Positions 45,204-52,827 of a stretch of DNA of 64,000 nucleotides are shown piece after piece. This stretch comes from Mucilaginibacter geliditolerans. Its GTDB lineage: Bacteria; Bacteroidota; Bacteroidia; Sphingobacteriales; Sphingobacteriaceae. Numbering within the stretch: position 1 is the stretch's first letter; each line of letters begins with the position of its first letter. The position numbers and the translations under genes were made by a program. The DNA is taken from NCBI RefSeq assembly GCF_014200495.1, contig NZ_JACHBY010000004.1, positions 372,001 to 436,000 of the forward strand. Reading direction: 5' to 3'. The notes beneath the pieces are model-generated. The model did no database searches, was not told the origin of the DNA, and saw nothing but the letters and a program-made list of their open reading frames with translations.

Positions 45204-47525
45204 ATGAAAAATTACATTAAGGCAGACGAATGGAATATTATAGAGGAAGGGTTTGACCCCAACCTTAATAAAATATCTGAAAGTATATTCAGTATTGGAA
45301 ACGGGCACATGGGTCAACGGGCCAATTTTGAGGAAGCTTACTCCGGCGAAACATTACAAGGGAACTATGTAGCAGGTGTTTATTACCCCGATAAAACACG
45401 TGTAGGCTGGTGGAAAAATGGCTATCCCGAATATTTTGCCAAGGTATTAAATGCAGCCAACTGGATAGGGATTGATATCAGCATCGGAGATGAAAAGCTT
45501 GATCTTCATCATTGCAAAGTGACCGATTTTAAACGTGTGCTCAACATGCGCGAAGGTTACCTGCAACGCTCATTTACAGCAGAGTTATCCGGCGGCAAAA
45601 AAATAGCTGTTAACGCTAAGCGCTTTTGCAGCATTGTTGATGAAGAAGCAGGCGCCATACAATACGCTATAACCCCGCTTAATTTTGATGGGGAACTATC
45701 CATCAGCGCTTATATTGATGGCGATATAGCCAACCAGGATTCAAACTATGATGAAAAGTTCTGGGAGCAGGTTAGTAATGAGGGACAAGGTGCGGATGCT
45801 TATTTAACGCTGATCACCAAGAAAACAGCCTTTGTAGTTTGTACAGGTAGCAGGGTAGCAATTTTTCAGGACGGTAAAGCGGTTGATACAGGTTATACAC
45901 CCGTTTCTAAAACCAAATATGTTGCAACGGCATTCACTATAAACGCAAAACAAGGGCAGGAAACAATTATCTATAAATATGCAGTAAACGTTACTTCACA
46001 AAATTATAATGCCGATGAACTTACCCAGGTTTGCAAAACGGTAATTGACCGTATTGCAGCTAAAGGTTTCGAAAAAATGTTGGCTGAACAAGCCGGAGCA
46101 TGGAAAGTGAAATGGGATGAAAGTGATATTTTAATTGATGGAGATGTTGCCGCTCAGCAGGGGATCCGGTTCAATATCTTCCAGCTTTGCCAAACTTATT
46201 CAGGTAAGGACGACAGGCTGAACATTGGTCCTAAAGGCTTCACCGGTGAAAAATACGGTGGCTCAACCTATTGGGATACCGAGGCCTATTGTGTGCCTTT
46301 TTACCTGGCTACAGCACCACAGCAGGTTGCAAAAAACTTGTTGATCTATCGTTACCGCCAGTTGGATAAGGCTATTGAAAATGCTGCCAAATTGGGCTTT
46401 AACAATGGCGCAGCACTATACCCAATGGTTACCATGAATGGTGAGGAATGCCATAACGAATGGGAAATAACCTTTGAGGAGATCCACCGTAACGGAGCCA
46501 TCGCTTACGCCATATTTAATTATGTGCGCTATACAGGTGATAAAGATTATCTGGCTGAATACGGTTTGGAAGTATTGGTGGGTATTGCCCGTTTCTGGAG
46601 CCAGCGGGTTAATTGGAGCGGCGCCCGGGATAAATTTGTGATGCTGGGTATAACTGGTCCGAATGAGTATGAGAACAACATCAACAACAATTGGTATACC
46701 AATACCCTTGCCTGCTGGTGTATGGATTATGCTGCTGAAATGGTTAAACAAGTAAAAAGCAGCAATCCTGAAAAATACCATCAACTGGTTGAGAAATTAG
46801 ACTTTAATGAACTGGAGGAAACATCATTCTGGAACCATATCAGTGAAAACATGTACTTTCCTAAAGATGAAAAGCTCGATATATTTTTGCAGCAGGATGG
46901 CTTTTTAGATAAAGAGATCATCCCGGTAAAAGACCTTGACCCGAAGGAGCGCCCGCTGAACCAAAAATGGAGCTGGGACAGGATACTGCGTTCATGCTAT
47001 ATAAAACAGGCTGATGTATTGCAGGGCATCTATTTCTTTATGGATCAATACGATACTGAAACCATACAGCGCAACTATAACTTTTATGAATCCATCACTG
47101 TTCATGAAAGCTCGCTATCGCCTTGTGTGCATGCTATTATAGCAGCTAAAATTGGGTTGGAAGAGGATGCTTATAAGTTCTATCTCCGCACCTCAAGGCT
47201 TGATTTGGATGATTATAACAACGATACCGAAGACGGCCTTCATATTACTTCAATGGCCGGTACGTGGATGAGTGTGGTTGAAGGCTTCGCCGGGATGCAT
47301 ATAAAGGATGATCGTTTAAAATTCAGTCCGTTTTTACCGGCACAGTGGAAAGGGTATTCTTTTAATATCACTTTTCGCGGCATCCTCATTAACATAAAAG
47401 TTGATGTTGAAGGTATTCATTTAAGTAACAACTCAGCAAGCGACATCACTATTGATGTGTTTGAAGAACCGCATACTATAAAGGCAGGAGCAAAGGTTTT
47501 TGCAGCGCATAAGGTTAGGGTATAG
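45204..47525 (+). CDS. GH65 family maltose phosphorylase
   Basis: 773-aa inverting phosphorylase, cytoplasmic (no signal peptide). Converts maltose plus phosphate to beta-glucose 1-phosphate and glucose. Residues: GGSTYWDTEAYCVPFYLAT (352-370), the ECHNEWEITFEEIH segment (415-428) that carries the general-acid Glu, and ESSLSPCVHAIIA near 630. The strong match to maltose phosphorylases in these segments favours maltose over trehalose or kojibiose. The usual partner beta-phosphoglucomutase and a sugar permease are not next to it here, so the product must be handled by genes elsewhere. Confidence 0.9.
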   Translation: MKNYIKADEWNIIEEGFDPNLNKISESIFSIGNGHMGQRANFEEAYSGETLQGNYVAGVYYPDKTRVGWWKNGYPEYFAKVLNAANWIGIDISIGDEKLDLHHCKVTDFKRVLNMREGYLQRSFTAELSGGKKIAVNAKRFCSIVDEEAGAIQYAITPLNFDGELSISAYIDGDIANQDSNYDEKFWEQVSNEGQGADAYLTLITKKTAFVVCTGSRVAIFQDGKAVDTGYTPVSKTKYVATAFTINAKQGQETIIYKYAVNVTSQNYNADELTQVCKTVIDRIAAKGFEKMLAEQAGAWKVKWDESDILIDGDVAAQQGIRFNIFQLCQTYSGKDDRLNIGPKGFTGEKYGGSTYWDTEAYCVPFYLATAPQQVAKNLLIYRYRQLDKAIENAAKLGFNNGAALYPMVTMNGEECHNEWEITFEEIHRNGAIAYAIFNYVRYTGDKDYLAEYGLEVLVGIARFWSQRVNWSGARDKFVMLGITGPNEYENNINNNWYTNTLACWCMDYAAEMVKQVKSSNPEKYHQLVEKLDFNELEETSFWNHISENMYFPKDEKLDIFLQQDGFLDKEIIPVKDLDPKERPLNQKWSWDRILRSCYIKQADVLQGIYFFMDQYDTETIQRNYNFYESITVHESSLSPCVHAIIAAKIGLEEDAYKFYLRTSRLDLDDYNNDTEDGLHITSMAGTWMSVVEGFAGMHIKDDRLKFSPFLPAQWKGYSFNITFRGILINIKVDVEGIHLSNNSASDITIDVFEEPHTIKAGAKVFAAHKVRV

Positions 47526-47530
47526 TTTAT

Positions 47531-47672
47531 TTTTTACCACAAAGGTCACAGAGAGAAAAGCACAAAGTTCGCAAAGAGCGAGTATAGCTCACCGTTATAA
47601 CTCGTTCCTTAGTGAACTTTGTGAAAATCTTAGCGGCCCTCTGCGGTTAATCCTCATCACAAGAACTATCTC
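47531..47672. repeat. CACAAAG-type imperfect palindrome between convergent genes
   Basis: Left: ACCACAAAGGTCACAGAGAG and GCACAAAGTTCGCAAAGAG; right: GAACTTTGTGAAAATCTTAG and CCTCTGCGGTTA. The arms are near-complementary with internal reiteration. It separates the GH65 gene from the convergent anti-sigma gene. Confidence 0.65.
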
Positions 47673-47673
47673 T

Positions 47674-49452
47674 TTATTTGCTCTTTGATTTAAACAATTG
47701 ATAGCCGATACCTATTTGTATGGTATGGTAGTATATCTTCCCAGATCCCAGGCCTGAACTTACCGTGTACGGGCTAATTCCCTGTAAATATCCTGCATCA
47801 AAATAAAACCGTTTAACATTATACCGGGCGCCGACTGAAAGGCTAAAATTTACCTTGCTGTTTATGGTGGTGCTGGTTACATAAGGAGTAACCTCTTTTA
47901 ACGTGGTAGTATCGGCAGAACTGCTCAGTGTGCCCAACGTATTTTTACTGGCATTAGCTTTTATTGGGATGCTGATAACCGGGCCCGCGGTAACAGTAAA
48001 TTTATCTGAAATCTTATAAGTGGCCAGCACAGGTATATCAACATACTTTATTTTCCTGGAACTGCTTATCATAAGCTTGCCGCTGTTATGGGTGATCTGC
48101 TTATTGCTATCGCCAACAGTAACATAGCTAAGATTGCTTTTGCTATAGCTGCCGGTGATGATCCTGGTATCTGGCGCGTTAACTCCAATACTAACACCCC
48201 ATTTTTTGTGGAAATTATAATTAGCTGAAATGCCTACGAATGGATTAATAGTTGAACCGGTATTGGTGTTTGCCCCAAGCTTTATACCCAGTTCAAATTT
48301 TGAATTACCCGGTTTTTTAGTACTTGTCGTTTTACTTTTTGTACCTGACTTATCAGGTTGATTCTTAGCTTTAGTATCCGCAATTGGTTTAGCGGCAATG
48401 TTTTTTGTAGCAGTACTACTATCTGTTTTATTGCCTGCGCCTGGTGTTGTTTTGGGGTTTCGTGCTACATCTTTTATAGCCGTTCCATTAGTAATAACGC
48501 CATTGCCCGCTGGTGTTAGGTTAGTTTGTGCCGATGCAGTTTGATCTGCTAACAGTTGTTGATTGGTTTTGGATGGAGTGCCATATTTACCTGTTTGGTT
48601 TGAATAAGGAGAATGGCTGGTATGATTTTCCGTCCGCTGGTTTGGCGAATGAGAAGCATCTGTACCGAAACGTGAGTTTGTCAATCCGCGGTGCCTTCCT
48701 CCGGCGGTTAAATGGTGGGTTACTTTATTATGGTGTGTATTTGTATCGTTTATCACCACACCATTTATTCCTGAAGTATGATTATTGCCTGATGGCGTTT
48801 TGCTTATAGCCAAAGGATTATTGCTGCTATGTTTAATATCGCTCCTTCTGTAAATATTAGTACCATTTGTTGCCGGATGATTTACAACTGGAATATTATT
48901 ACCCGATGATGTTTTGCTGGCAGCTGAAGAATTATTATTACCGTTGGGTTTGATATTGATCTTATTAATGCCTACAGCTTTGCCATTAATTGCAGCTGAA
49001 GGCTTGTTTGTTGATGTGGATGAGTTAGCCTCGCTTTTTTTCTCGTCGTTTTTATTATTATCAGTACTATTTTTTGCTCCGTTACCAACATTTGAAGTTG
49101 GTTTCTCATCGGTTGTTCCCTCTTTTGCTGAATAGCTGTTGTTTGCAGCACTATCAGCATTAATCAGCATATGTTTGCTGCCGGTTTTGTTTGTCTTTTC
49201 ATGATGGTTAACAAGCACATGGCTGGCGGCATAATAAATCACCATAGCTGTAATAATTGCCGCTATAATATATAGCAGTTTTACCCATAATAATGTTCCA
49301 GGTTTTGGCGTAATAATAACCGGACTGCTAACAGGCATGTTTTGATCTAACAAACCCTGCATTTTTTGCCACGCAGCATGCTCATCCCCCTCTAAAGGGA
49401 GTTCCTGCATTTTGGTTTGCCAGAGTTTATTATACCATGCTGAATCTTTCAT
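47674..49452 (-). CDS. Putative dual-membrane-spanning anti-sigma factor with C-terminal outer-membrane beta-barrel-like domain
   Basis: 592 aa. Residues 1-52 are polar and likely cytoplasmic; one membrane helix at 54-76 (LLWVKLLYIIAAIITAMVIYY); 80-384 is a low-complexity linker rich in Asn, Ser, Thr, Lys and Gly; 385-592 is a PorT-like outer-membrane barrel domain with alternating strands (KFELGIKLGANT, KYVDIPVLATYKIS, VNFSLSVGARYNV, FYFDAGYLQGISPY). There is no signal peptide cleavage site, so the N-terminus should stay in the cytoplasm while the barrel reaches the outer membrane. It overlaps the ECF sigma gene by 4 nt (ATGA), the arrangement of sigma/anti-sigma pairs. The architecture matches the dual membrane-spanning anti-sigma (Dma) idea described for Bacteroides thetaiotaomicron; sequence homology was not tested. 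Confidence 0.75.
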   Translation of the reverse strand: MKDSAWYNKLWQTKMQELPLEGDEHAAWQKMQGLLDQNMPVSSPVIITPKPGTLLWVKLLYIIAAIITAMVIYYAASHVLVNHHEKTNKTGSKHMLINADSAANNSYSAKEGTTDEKPTSNVGNGAKNSTDNNKNDEKKSEANSSTSTNKPSAAINGKAVGINKINIKPNGNNNSSAASKTSSGNNIPVVNHPATNGTNIYRRSDIKHSSNNPLAISKTPSGNNHTSGINGVVINDTNTHHNKVTHHLTAGGRHRGLTNSRFGTDASHSPNQRTENHTSHSPYSNQTGKYGTPSKTNQQLLADQTASAQTNLTPAGNGVITNGTAIKDVARNPKTTPGAGNKTDSSTATKNIAAKPIADTKAKNQPDKSGTKSKTTSTKKPGNSKFELGIKLGANTNTGSTINPFVGISANYNFHKKWGVSIGVNAPDTRIITGSYSKSNLSYVTVGDSNKQITHNSGKLMISSSRKIKYVDIPVLATYKISDKFTVTAGPVISIPIKANASKNTLGTLSSSADTTTLKEVTPYVTSTTINSKVNFSLSVGARYNVKRFYFDAGYLQGISPYTVSSGLGSGKIYYHTIQIGIGYQLFKSKSK

Positions 49453-50027
49453 ATTGCCGTATTATCAGTTGGTTGTAAACTATTATCAGGGCCAGCCAGC
49501 CATGCCCTTAATTTCTTTTTGCCGTCTGCCAGGTGCCAGCGCGAGGTGCCCTCTGTAATATTTAATTGTGTGCTTATTTCATTATGTGAATAGCCATCTA
49601 TTACCGACAGGTTAAAAATAACCCGGGTGGCATCGGGCAACTGCTGGATTGTTTTTAACAGGTCCTCAGCATAAAGCTTACTTAGTATATCAGGATCAAT
49701 AAAAAAGTCATCGGTATCCTGATCGTTATAATCCTCAGTAAAAAACTTTAGCTCCTTGCGATTATAGTCAATAGCAGTACGGATAATTATAGTGCATACC
49801 CACGCGCCCAGATCGCCTTTTTGTGCATCATAAGTTTTAATGTGCTGAAAAACCTTTAAAAAGCCTTCATTTACTGCTTCCTGGGCCAGATCCTTAGTTT
49901 TTAAATAGCGATAGCAGATACGCAGCATTTGGGCATAGAAATGCCTGTACAGGTTTTCCTGAGCTGTGCGCTCATTGCCTATACAACCTTCTACCAGCTT
50001 TGTAACCTGCTTCTTAGAAAGATCCAT
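49449..50027 (-). CDS. ECF-type RNA polymerase sigma factor
   Basis: 192 aa. Region 2: LYRHFYAQMLRICYRYLKTK..AQEAVNEGFLKVFQHI (about 26-65); region 4: LPDATRVIFNLSVIDGYSHN, EISTQLNITEGTSRWHLADGKKKL (about 125-178) with helix-turn-helix. It directs RNA polymerase to alternative promoters and should be held inactive by the protein encoded just downstream. The start codon lies 43 nt after a CCCCGCG-N16-CGTAA element that is duplicated for the divergent lipoprotein gene, which suggests autoregulation. Confidence 0.92.
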   Translation of the reverse strand: MDLSKKQVTKLVEGCIGNERTAQENLYRHFYAQMLRICYRYLKTKDLAQEAVNEGFLKVFQHIKTYDAQKGDLGAWVCTIIIRTAIDYNRKELKFFTEDYNDQDTDDFFIDPDILSKLYAEDLLKTIQQLPDATRVIFNLSVIDGYSHNEISTQLNITEGTSRWHLADGKKKLRAWLAGPDNSLQPTDNTAI

Positions 50028-50070
50028 CCAGTATTATAAACACGCTAAAATCCCAACATACTTAACTGCC

Positions 50071-50098
50071 TTACGTGGCCCGGTAGCAAAACGCGGGG
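50071..50098 (-). promoter_or_regulatory. Predicted ECF sigma promoter driving the sigma/anti-sigma operon
   Basis: Minus strand: CCCCGCGTTTTG (50098-50087), 11 nt, CGTAA (50075-50071), 43 nt before the sigma start codon. Same sequence and spacing as the divergent copy at 50164-50191. CGT(A) is the common -10 core of ECF promoters. Confidence 0.7.
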
Positions 50099-50163
50099 CG
50101 GAATGTAAAATAAATTTTTAATGTTCATTCCTGGCTTAATTTATAAAAATATAGGCAGCGCAA

Positions 50164-50191
50164 CCCCGCGTTTTGAATTTTAGCTGCGTAA
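50164..50191 (+). promoter_or_regulatory. Predicted ECF sigma promoter driving the divergent beta-propeller lipoprotein
   Basis: CCCCGCGTTTTG (50164-50175), 11 nt, CGTAA (50187-50191), 48 nt before the ATG at 50240. The 12-mer and the CGTAA match the opposite-strand copy exactly while the 11-nt spacers differ, as expected for -35 and -10 elements. Confidence 0.7.
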
Positions 50192-50239
50192 TGTTAATGT
50201 ATGCTAAACCAATAATCATTAACTTTTAAAATATTAATT

Positions 50240-51187
50240 ATGAAACAGGTATTATTATTTGCAGTAGTTCTGCTGATGTTATCATTATTCTTTTTCACAG
50301 GCTGTAAAAAAGACGGCTTTGTTGCCCCAAAAATCAAGGACTCAACAGTTACCACCCTTGCTACCGGCAGTTATTATTACCTGACAACAGACAATAACGG
50401 CGATGTGTATACTCTCGGCTACGGTGCCGATACTATTTACAAATTTGACGCAGTAAGTGGTAAAACCCGTTTTTACTCATTGCCAGTTACCACAGATCAT
50501 GATACGGTAGTTATTAATAAATTGGAATGCTTAACCCGCGATTCATCGGGTAATATTTATACTGTAAGTGTAAATAATGCCGGGGTGGCCAATATGTTAA
50601 AGATCCCGCAATCGGGCTCGCCGAGCACTATTTTTAGTAATATCGATGGAATAAAGGGGCTTAGGATAACCAATATAGCCAGTAATAAAGGAAACTTTTA
50701 TTTTAGCGATGGTACCGGCATTTATGAGATAGCACCCGGCGGTATTGCGGTGTTGCTGGCAACCAGTTTTTCGTCCGACTTCACGGTTGATGCAGATGGG
50801 AATGTTATTTATACCACCTATACTTATGCAAATAATGCCGGGGAGATTAACCTTAACCAGGTGAGCCCACAGGGGGTGAAATCAGTTCTTGTTACAGGTT
50901 TGTATAATGCCGGTAACAGTTCGGCTTTTAGTGCTGATATAGCGACCGATAAATTTGGAAACATATATGCCGCTGTGATGGATAATTCCTTTATGCTGCT
51001 TAAAGTAAGCCCGACTAAAAAAGTAACAACGATAATGTCAAGTGCCTTCGGCAATGTTGATGGGCCGTTACGTACGGCTAAGATCGGGGCGGCATTTAAC
51101 CTGGCAGCAGACCCAACTGGAAATATTTATTTCTCACAGTTTACTGCTAATAACTCTGTTTTCTCGCTCCGAAAAATAACTTTCTAG
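50240..51187 (+). CDS. NHL-type beta-propeller lipoprotein, likely target of the adjacent ECF sigma factor
   Basis: 315 aa. Lipoprotein signal with lipobox FTGC (Cys22) followed by Lys-Lys-Asp. Propeller blades are visible as NNGDVYTLG, DSSGNIYTVSV, KGNFYFSDGTGIYEI, DADGNVIYTTY, DKFGNIYAAVM and DPTGNIYFSQF. Such proteins bind ligands or partner proteins rather than act as enzymes in most cases. It is divergent from the sigma gene and shares the predicted ECF promoter motif, so it may be an output or a sensor part of that system. A bidirectional terminator follows. Confidence 0.82.
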   Translation: MKQVLLFAVVLLMLSLFFFTGCKKDGFVAPKIKDSTVTTLATGSYYYLTTDNNGDVYTLGYGADTIYKFDAVSGKTRFYSLPVTTDHDTVVINKLECLTRDSSGNIYTVSVNNAGVANMLKIPQSGSPSTIFSNIDGIKGLRITNIASNKGNFYFSDGTGIYEIAPGGIAVLLATSFSSDFTVDADGNVIYTTYTYANNAGEINLNQVSPQGVKSVLVTGLYNAGNSSAFSADIATDKFGNIYAAVMDNSFMLLKVSPTKKVTTIMSSAFGNVDGPLRTAKIGAAFNLAADPTGNIYFSQFTANNSVFSLRKITF

Positions 51188-51209
51188 CCTACATCTCCGC
51201 CTAAACCAT

Positions 51210-51245
51210 AAAAAGCCGGCAGCGCATTTGAGCTGTCGGCTTTTT
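51210..51245. terminator. Bidirectional terminator between convergent lipoprotein and ankyrin genes
   Basis: AAAAAGCCGGCAGC and GCTGTCGGCTTTTT pair over 14 bp (one G-U) around an 8-nt loop, with A/T runs on both sides. Confidence 0.85.
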
Positions 51246-51286
51246 AATAAGTAATCTTTTTGGTAAATGCAGGCCTTGGGAGGATT

Positions 51287-51712
51287 TTACAACGATGCAC
51301 TAAGCATGCTTAATATGGTTGGATCACTAAGCCCCCTGGCATAATCGGCTGCGGATTTGTGGTTTTTGTCCTCAATTTTAGCGTCAGCACCGTGTTGTAT
51401 CAGTATTTTAATTAAAGGCGCATTGCCTGTGTTTACGGCAGCAATTAAAGCGGTATTGCCTTCATTGTCCTGCAAATTAAGATCAGCATCTTTTTCTATC
51501 AGAAAATCAGCTGCCCGTTGCTTGTTTTCTTTTACGGCTATAATTAAAGGCGTATTGCCTTTAATATCGCGGGCGTTAATGTTTACCCCATAGTTCAGTA
51601 AAAACTTAATGCCGGTTACATCATTTGATTGTGCCGCTTTAAAAATGTTTTGTGCAAAGATGGGTAATGATAAGAATAGGGATAAACCTAATAGAATGAC
51701 TTTTTTTTTCAT
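51287..51712 (-). CDS. Exported ankyrin-repeat protein
   Basis: 141 aa. Signal peptide 1-21 (ending IFAQ), then about three and a half ankyrin repeats: NVTGIKFLLNYGVNINARDIKGNTPLI, RAADFLIEKDADLNLQDNEGNTALI and PLIKILIQHGADAKIEDKNHKSAADYA (written here from positions about 29-127 with gaps). The repeats mediate protein-protein contacts in the periplasm; no catalytic domain. Convergent with the lipoprotein gene. Confidence 0.88.
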   Translation of the reverse strand: MKKKVILLGLSLFLSLPIFAQNIFKAAQSNDVTGIKFLLNYGVNINARDIKGNTPLIIAVKENKQRAADFLIEKDADLNLQDNEGNTALIAAVNTGNAPLIKILIQHGADAKIEDKNHKSAADYARGLSDPTILSMLSASL

Positions 51713-51939
51713 TTACATAAATTGTTTTGGGGCCTGCGCCAGTTAAAAATCAGCGTAACATACGGATAATCAACGGCTTTAGCTTTGGATGGATTTGGTG
51801 TTTCAGGAAATGGTTTTTGTAAAGACAAGAGCTGATTGCTTATTGAGAAATGCCGATGACGGCTACCATAGTGTACTAAGCGCACTGATAAAAAGCGAGA
51901 TATAAGTTGTAAGTAATATTTGCAAAAACCATATTTAAA

Positions 51940-51967
51940 TATCAGTTTACCAGCTGGTTAACTGATA
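51940..51967. promoter_or_regulatory. 28-bp near-perfect palindrome, function unknown
   Basis: TATCAGTT-T-ACCAGCTGGT-T-AACTGATA: all bases pair except one symmetric T/T position. It is 228 bp from the ankyrin gene start and 290 bp from the J-domain gene start. Candidate operator or small hairpin. Confidence 0.5.
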
Positions 51968-52172
51968 CTATAATCAGATAATTTATTTGTGACATTTAAA
52001 TGACAAATATAGCTGTTTGATGAGGCCTTATTTTGGAGGATATTCTGCATGTAAAAGGTCGATAAATAAATGTTATAGCCTTTTTATACCCAAACCAACG
52101 CTATAATATAAAGCCTGCATTTGCTTTTTATTAAGTTTACGCGCCACGCATAAAAACAAGGGAAAGAAAACG

Positions 52173-52180
52173 TACCTTTG
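52173..52180 (+). promoter_or_regulatory. -7 box of the J-domain/KTSC gene
   Basis: TACCTTTG matches TAnnTTTG exactly, 78 nt before the ATG at 52259. Confidence 0.55.
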
Positions 52181-52258
52181 CAAAATTATTTTCTTGAATA
52201 GTGCCAAACAATTTTTAAAGGCTTTCCTCTTCAACGACAATAAGTTACAAATAAGGTC

Positions 52259-52708
52259 ATGAAAAAAATTGTTGATTACAGGAAACTTTTAGAAGTAAAT
52301 AAAGACTCGGAACTAGCGGAACTAAAAACCGTTTACAGAAGTTTGATGAAAACCTGGCACCCGGACAAATTCCAGGAAAGTGCTGAGGCTAAACTGGCTG
52401 CCGAAGAAAAAAGCAAGCACATTATTGAAGCTTATCACTTCCTGGTAAGTATCGCCCCGGAAACACTGAACCAATCTATTGAAGAATATAATAATACTAC
52501 AGGAACCTGCGGGATTTTAGATTTTGAATACAAATCACAAGTACTTAAGATCTATTTTACTGACGATAGCGTGTACGAATATTTTGATGTACCCAAAGAA
52601 GTTTACCGCAAACTGATCAATGCCGATTCGCCGGGCCGTTTTGCCAGAAGGCATATTTTCAACAGCTACGTTTACAGGAGCGTTAATAAGCTTGTTGCTA
52701 ACGGGTAA
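52259..52708 (+). CDS. J-domain protein fused to a KTSC domain
   Basis: 149 aa, cytoplasmic. J-domain about 6-70 with HPDK (34-37), which would stimulate an Hsp70 ATPase. C-terminal KTSC domain about 90-147 (YKSQVLKIYFTDDSVYEYFDVPKEVYRKLINADSPGRF, seen from about 92-129), a small domain found alone or next to RNA-binding proteins; its role is unclear. The two-domain arrangement appears recurrent in Bacteroidota. Single gene with its own promoter and a very strong terminator. Confidence 0.88.
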   Translation: MKKIVDYRKLLEVNKDSELAELKTVYRSLMKTWHPDKFQESAEAKLAAEEKSKHIIEAYHFLVSIAPETLNQSIEEYNNTTGTCGILDFEYKSQVLKIYFTDDSVYEYFDVPKEVYRKLINADSPGRFARRHIFNSYVYRSVNKLVANG

Positions 52709-52750
52709 TTAAAAGATATTTTCGCCAGCTAAAAATTTAGCGGTTAGGGG

Positions 52751-52800
52751 GGCGGAATAGGCATTAACAATTTGTTAATGCCTATTCCGCCTTTATTTTT
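52751..52800 (+). terminator. Terminator with a perfect 20-bp stem
   Basis: The arms at 52751-52770 and 52772-52791 are perfect reverse complements around a single central T, beginning GGCGGAATAGG and followed by TTTATTTTT. It separates the J-domain gene from the carbonic anhydrase gene. Confidence 0.9.
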
Positions 52801-52827
52801 TATATTTAGGTTATATAAAAACAGCTT

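Larger units (their letters stand above)
51713..52258. other. 545-bp intergenic region with an isolated 28-bp palindrome
   Basis: No gene recognised on either strand. It holds a near-perfect palindrome at 51940-51967, a CATTTAAATG palindrome near 51993, and the -7 box of the J-domain gene at 52173. Confidence 0.6.

Noticed and set aside
47500..47688. 62-codon open frame after the GH65 gene
   Set aside because: Lies almost entirely inside an imperfect palindromic repeat; its protein resembles the frame-translated repeat only.
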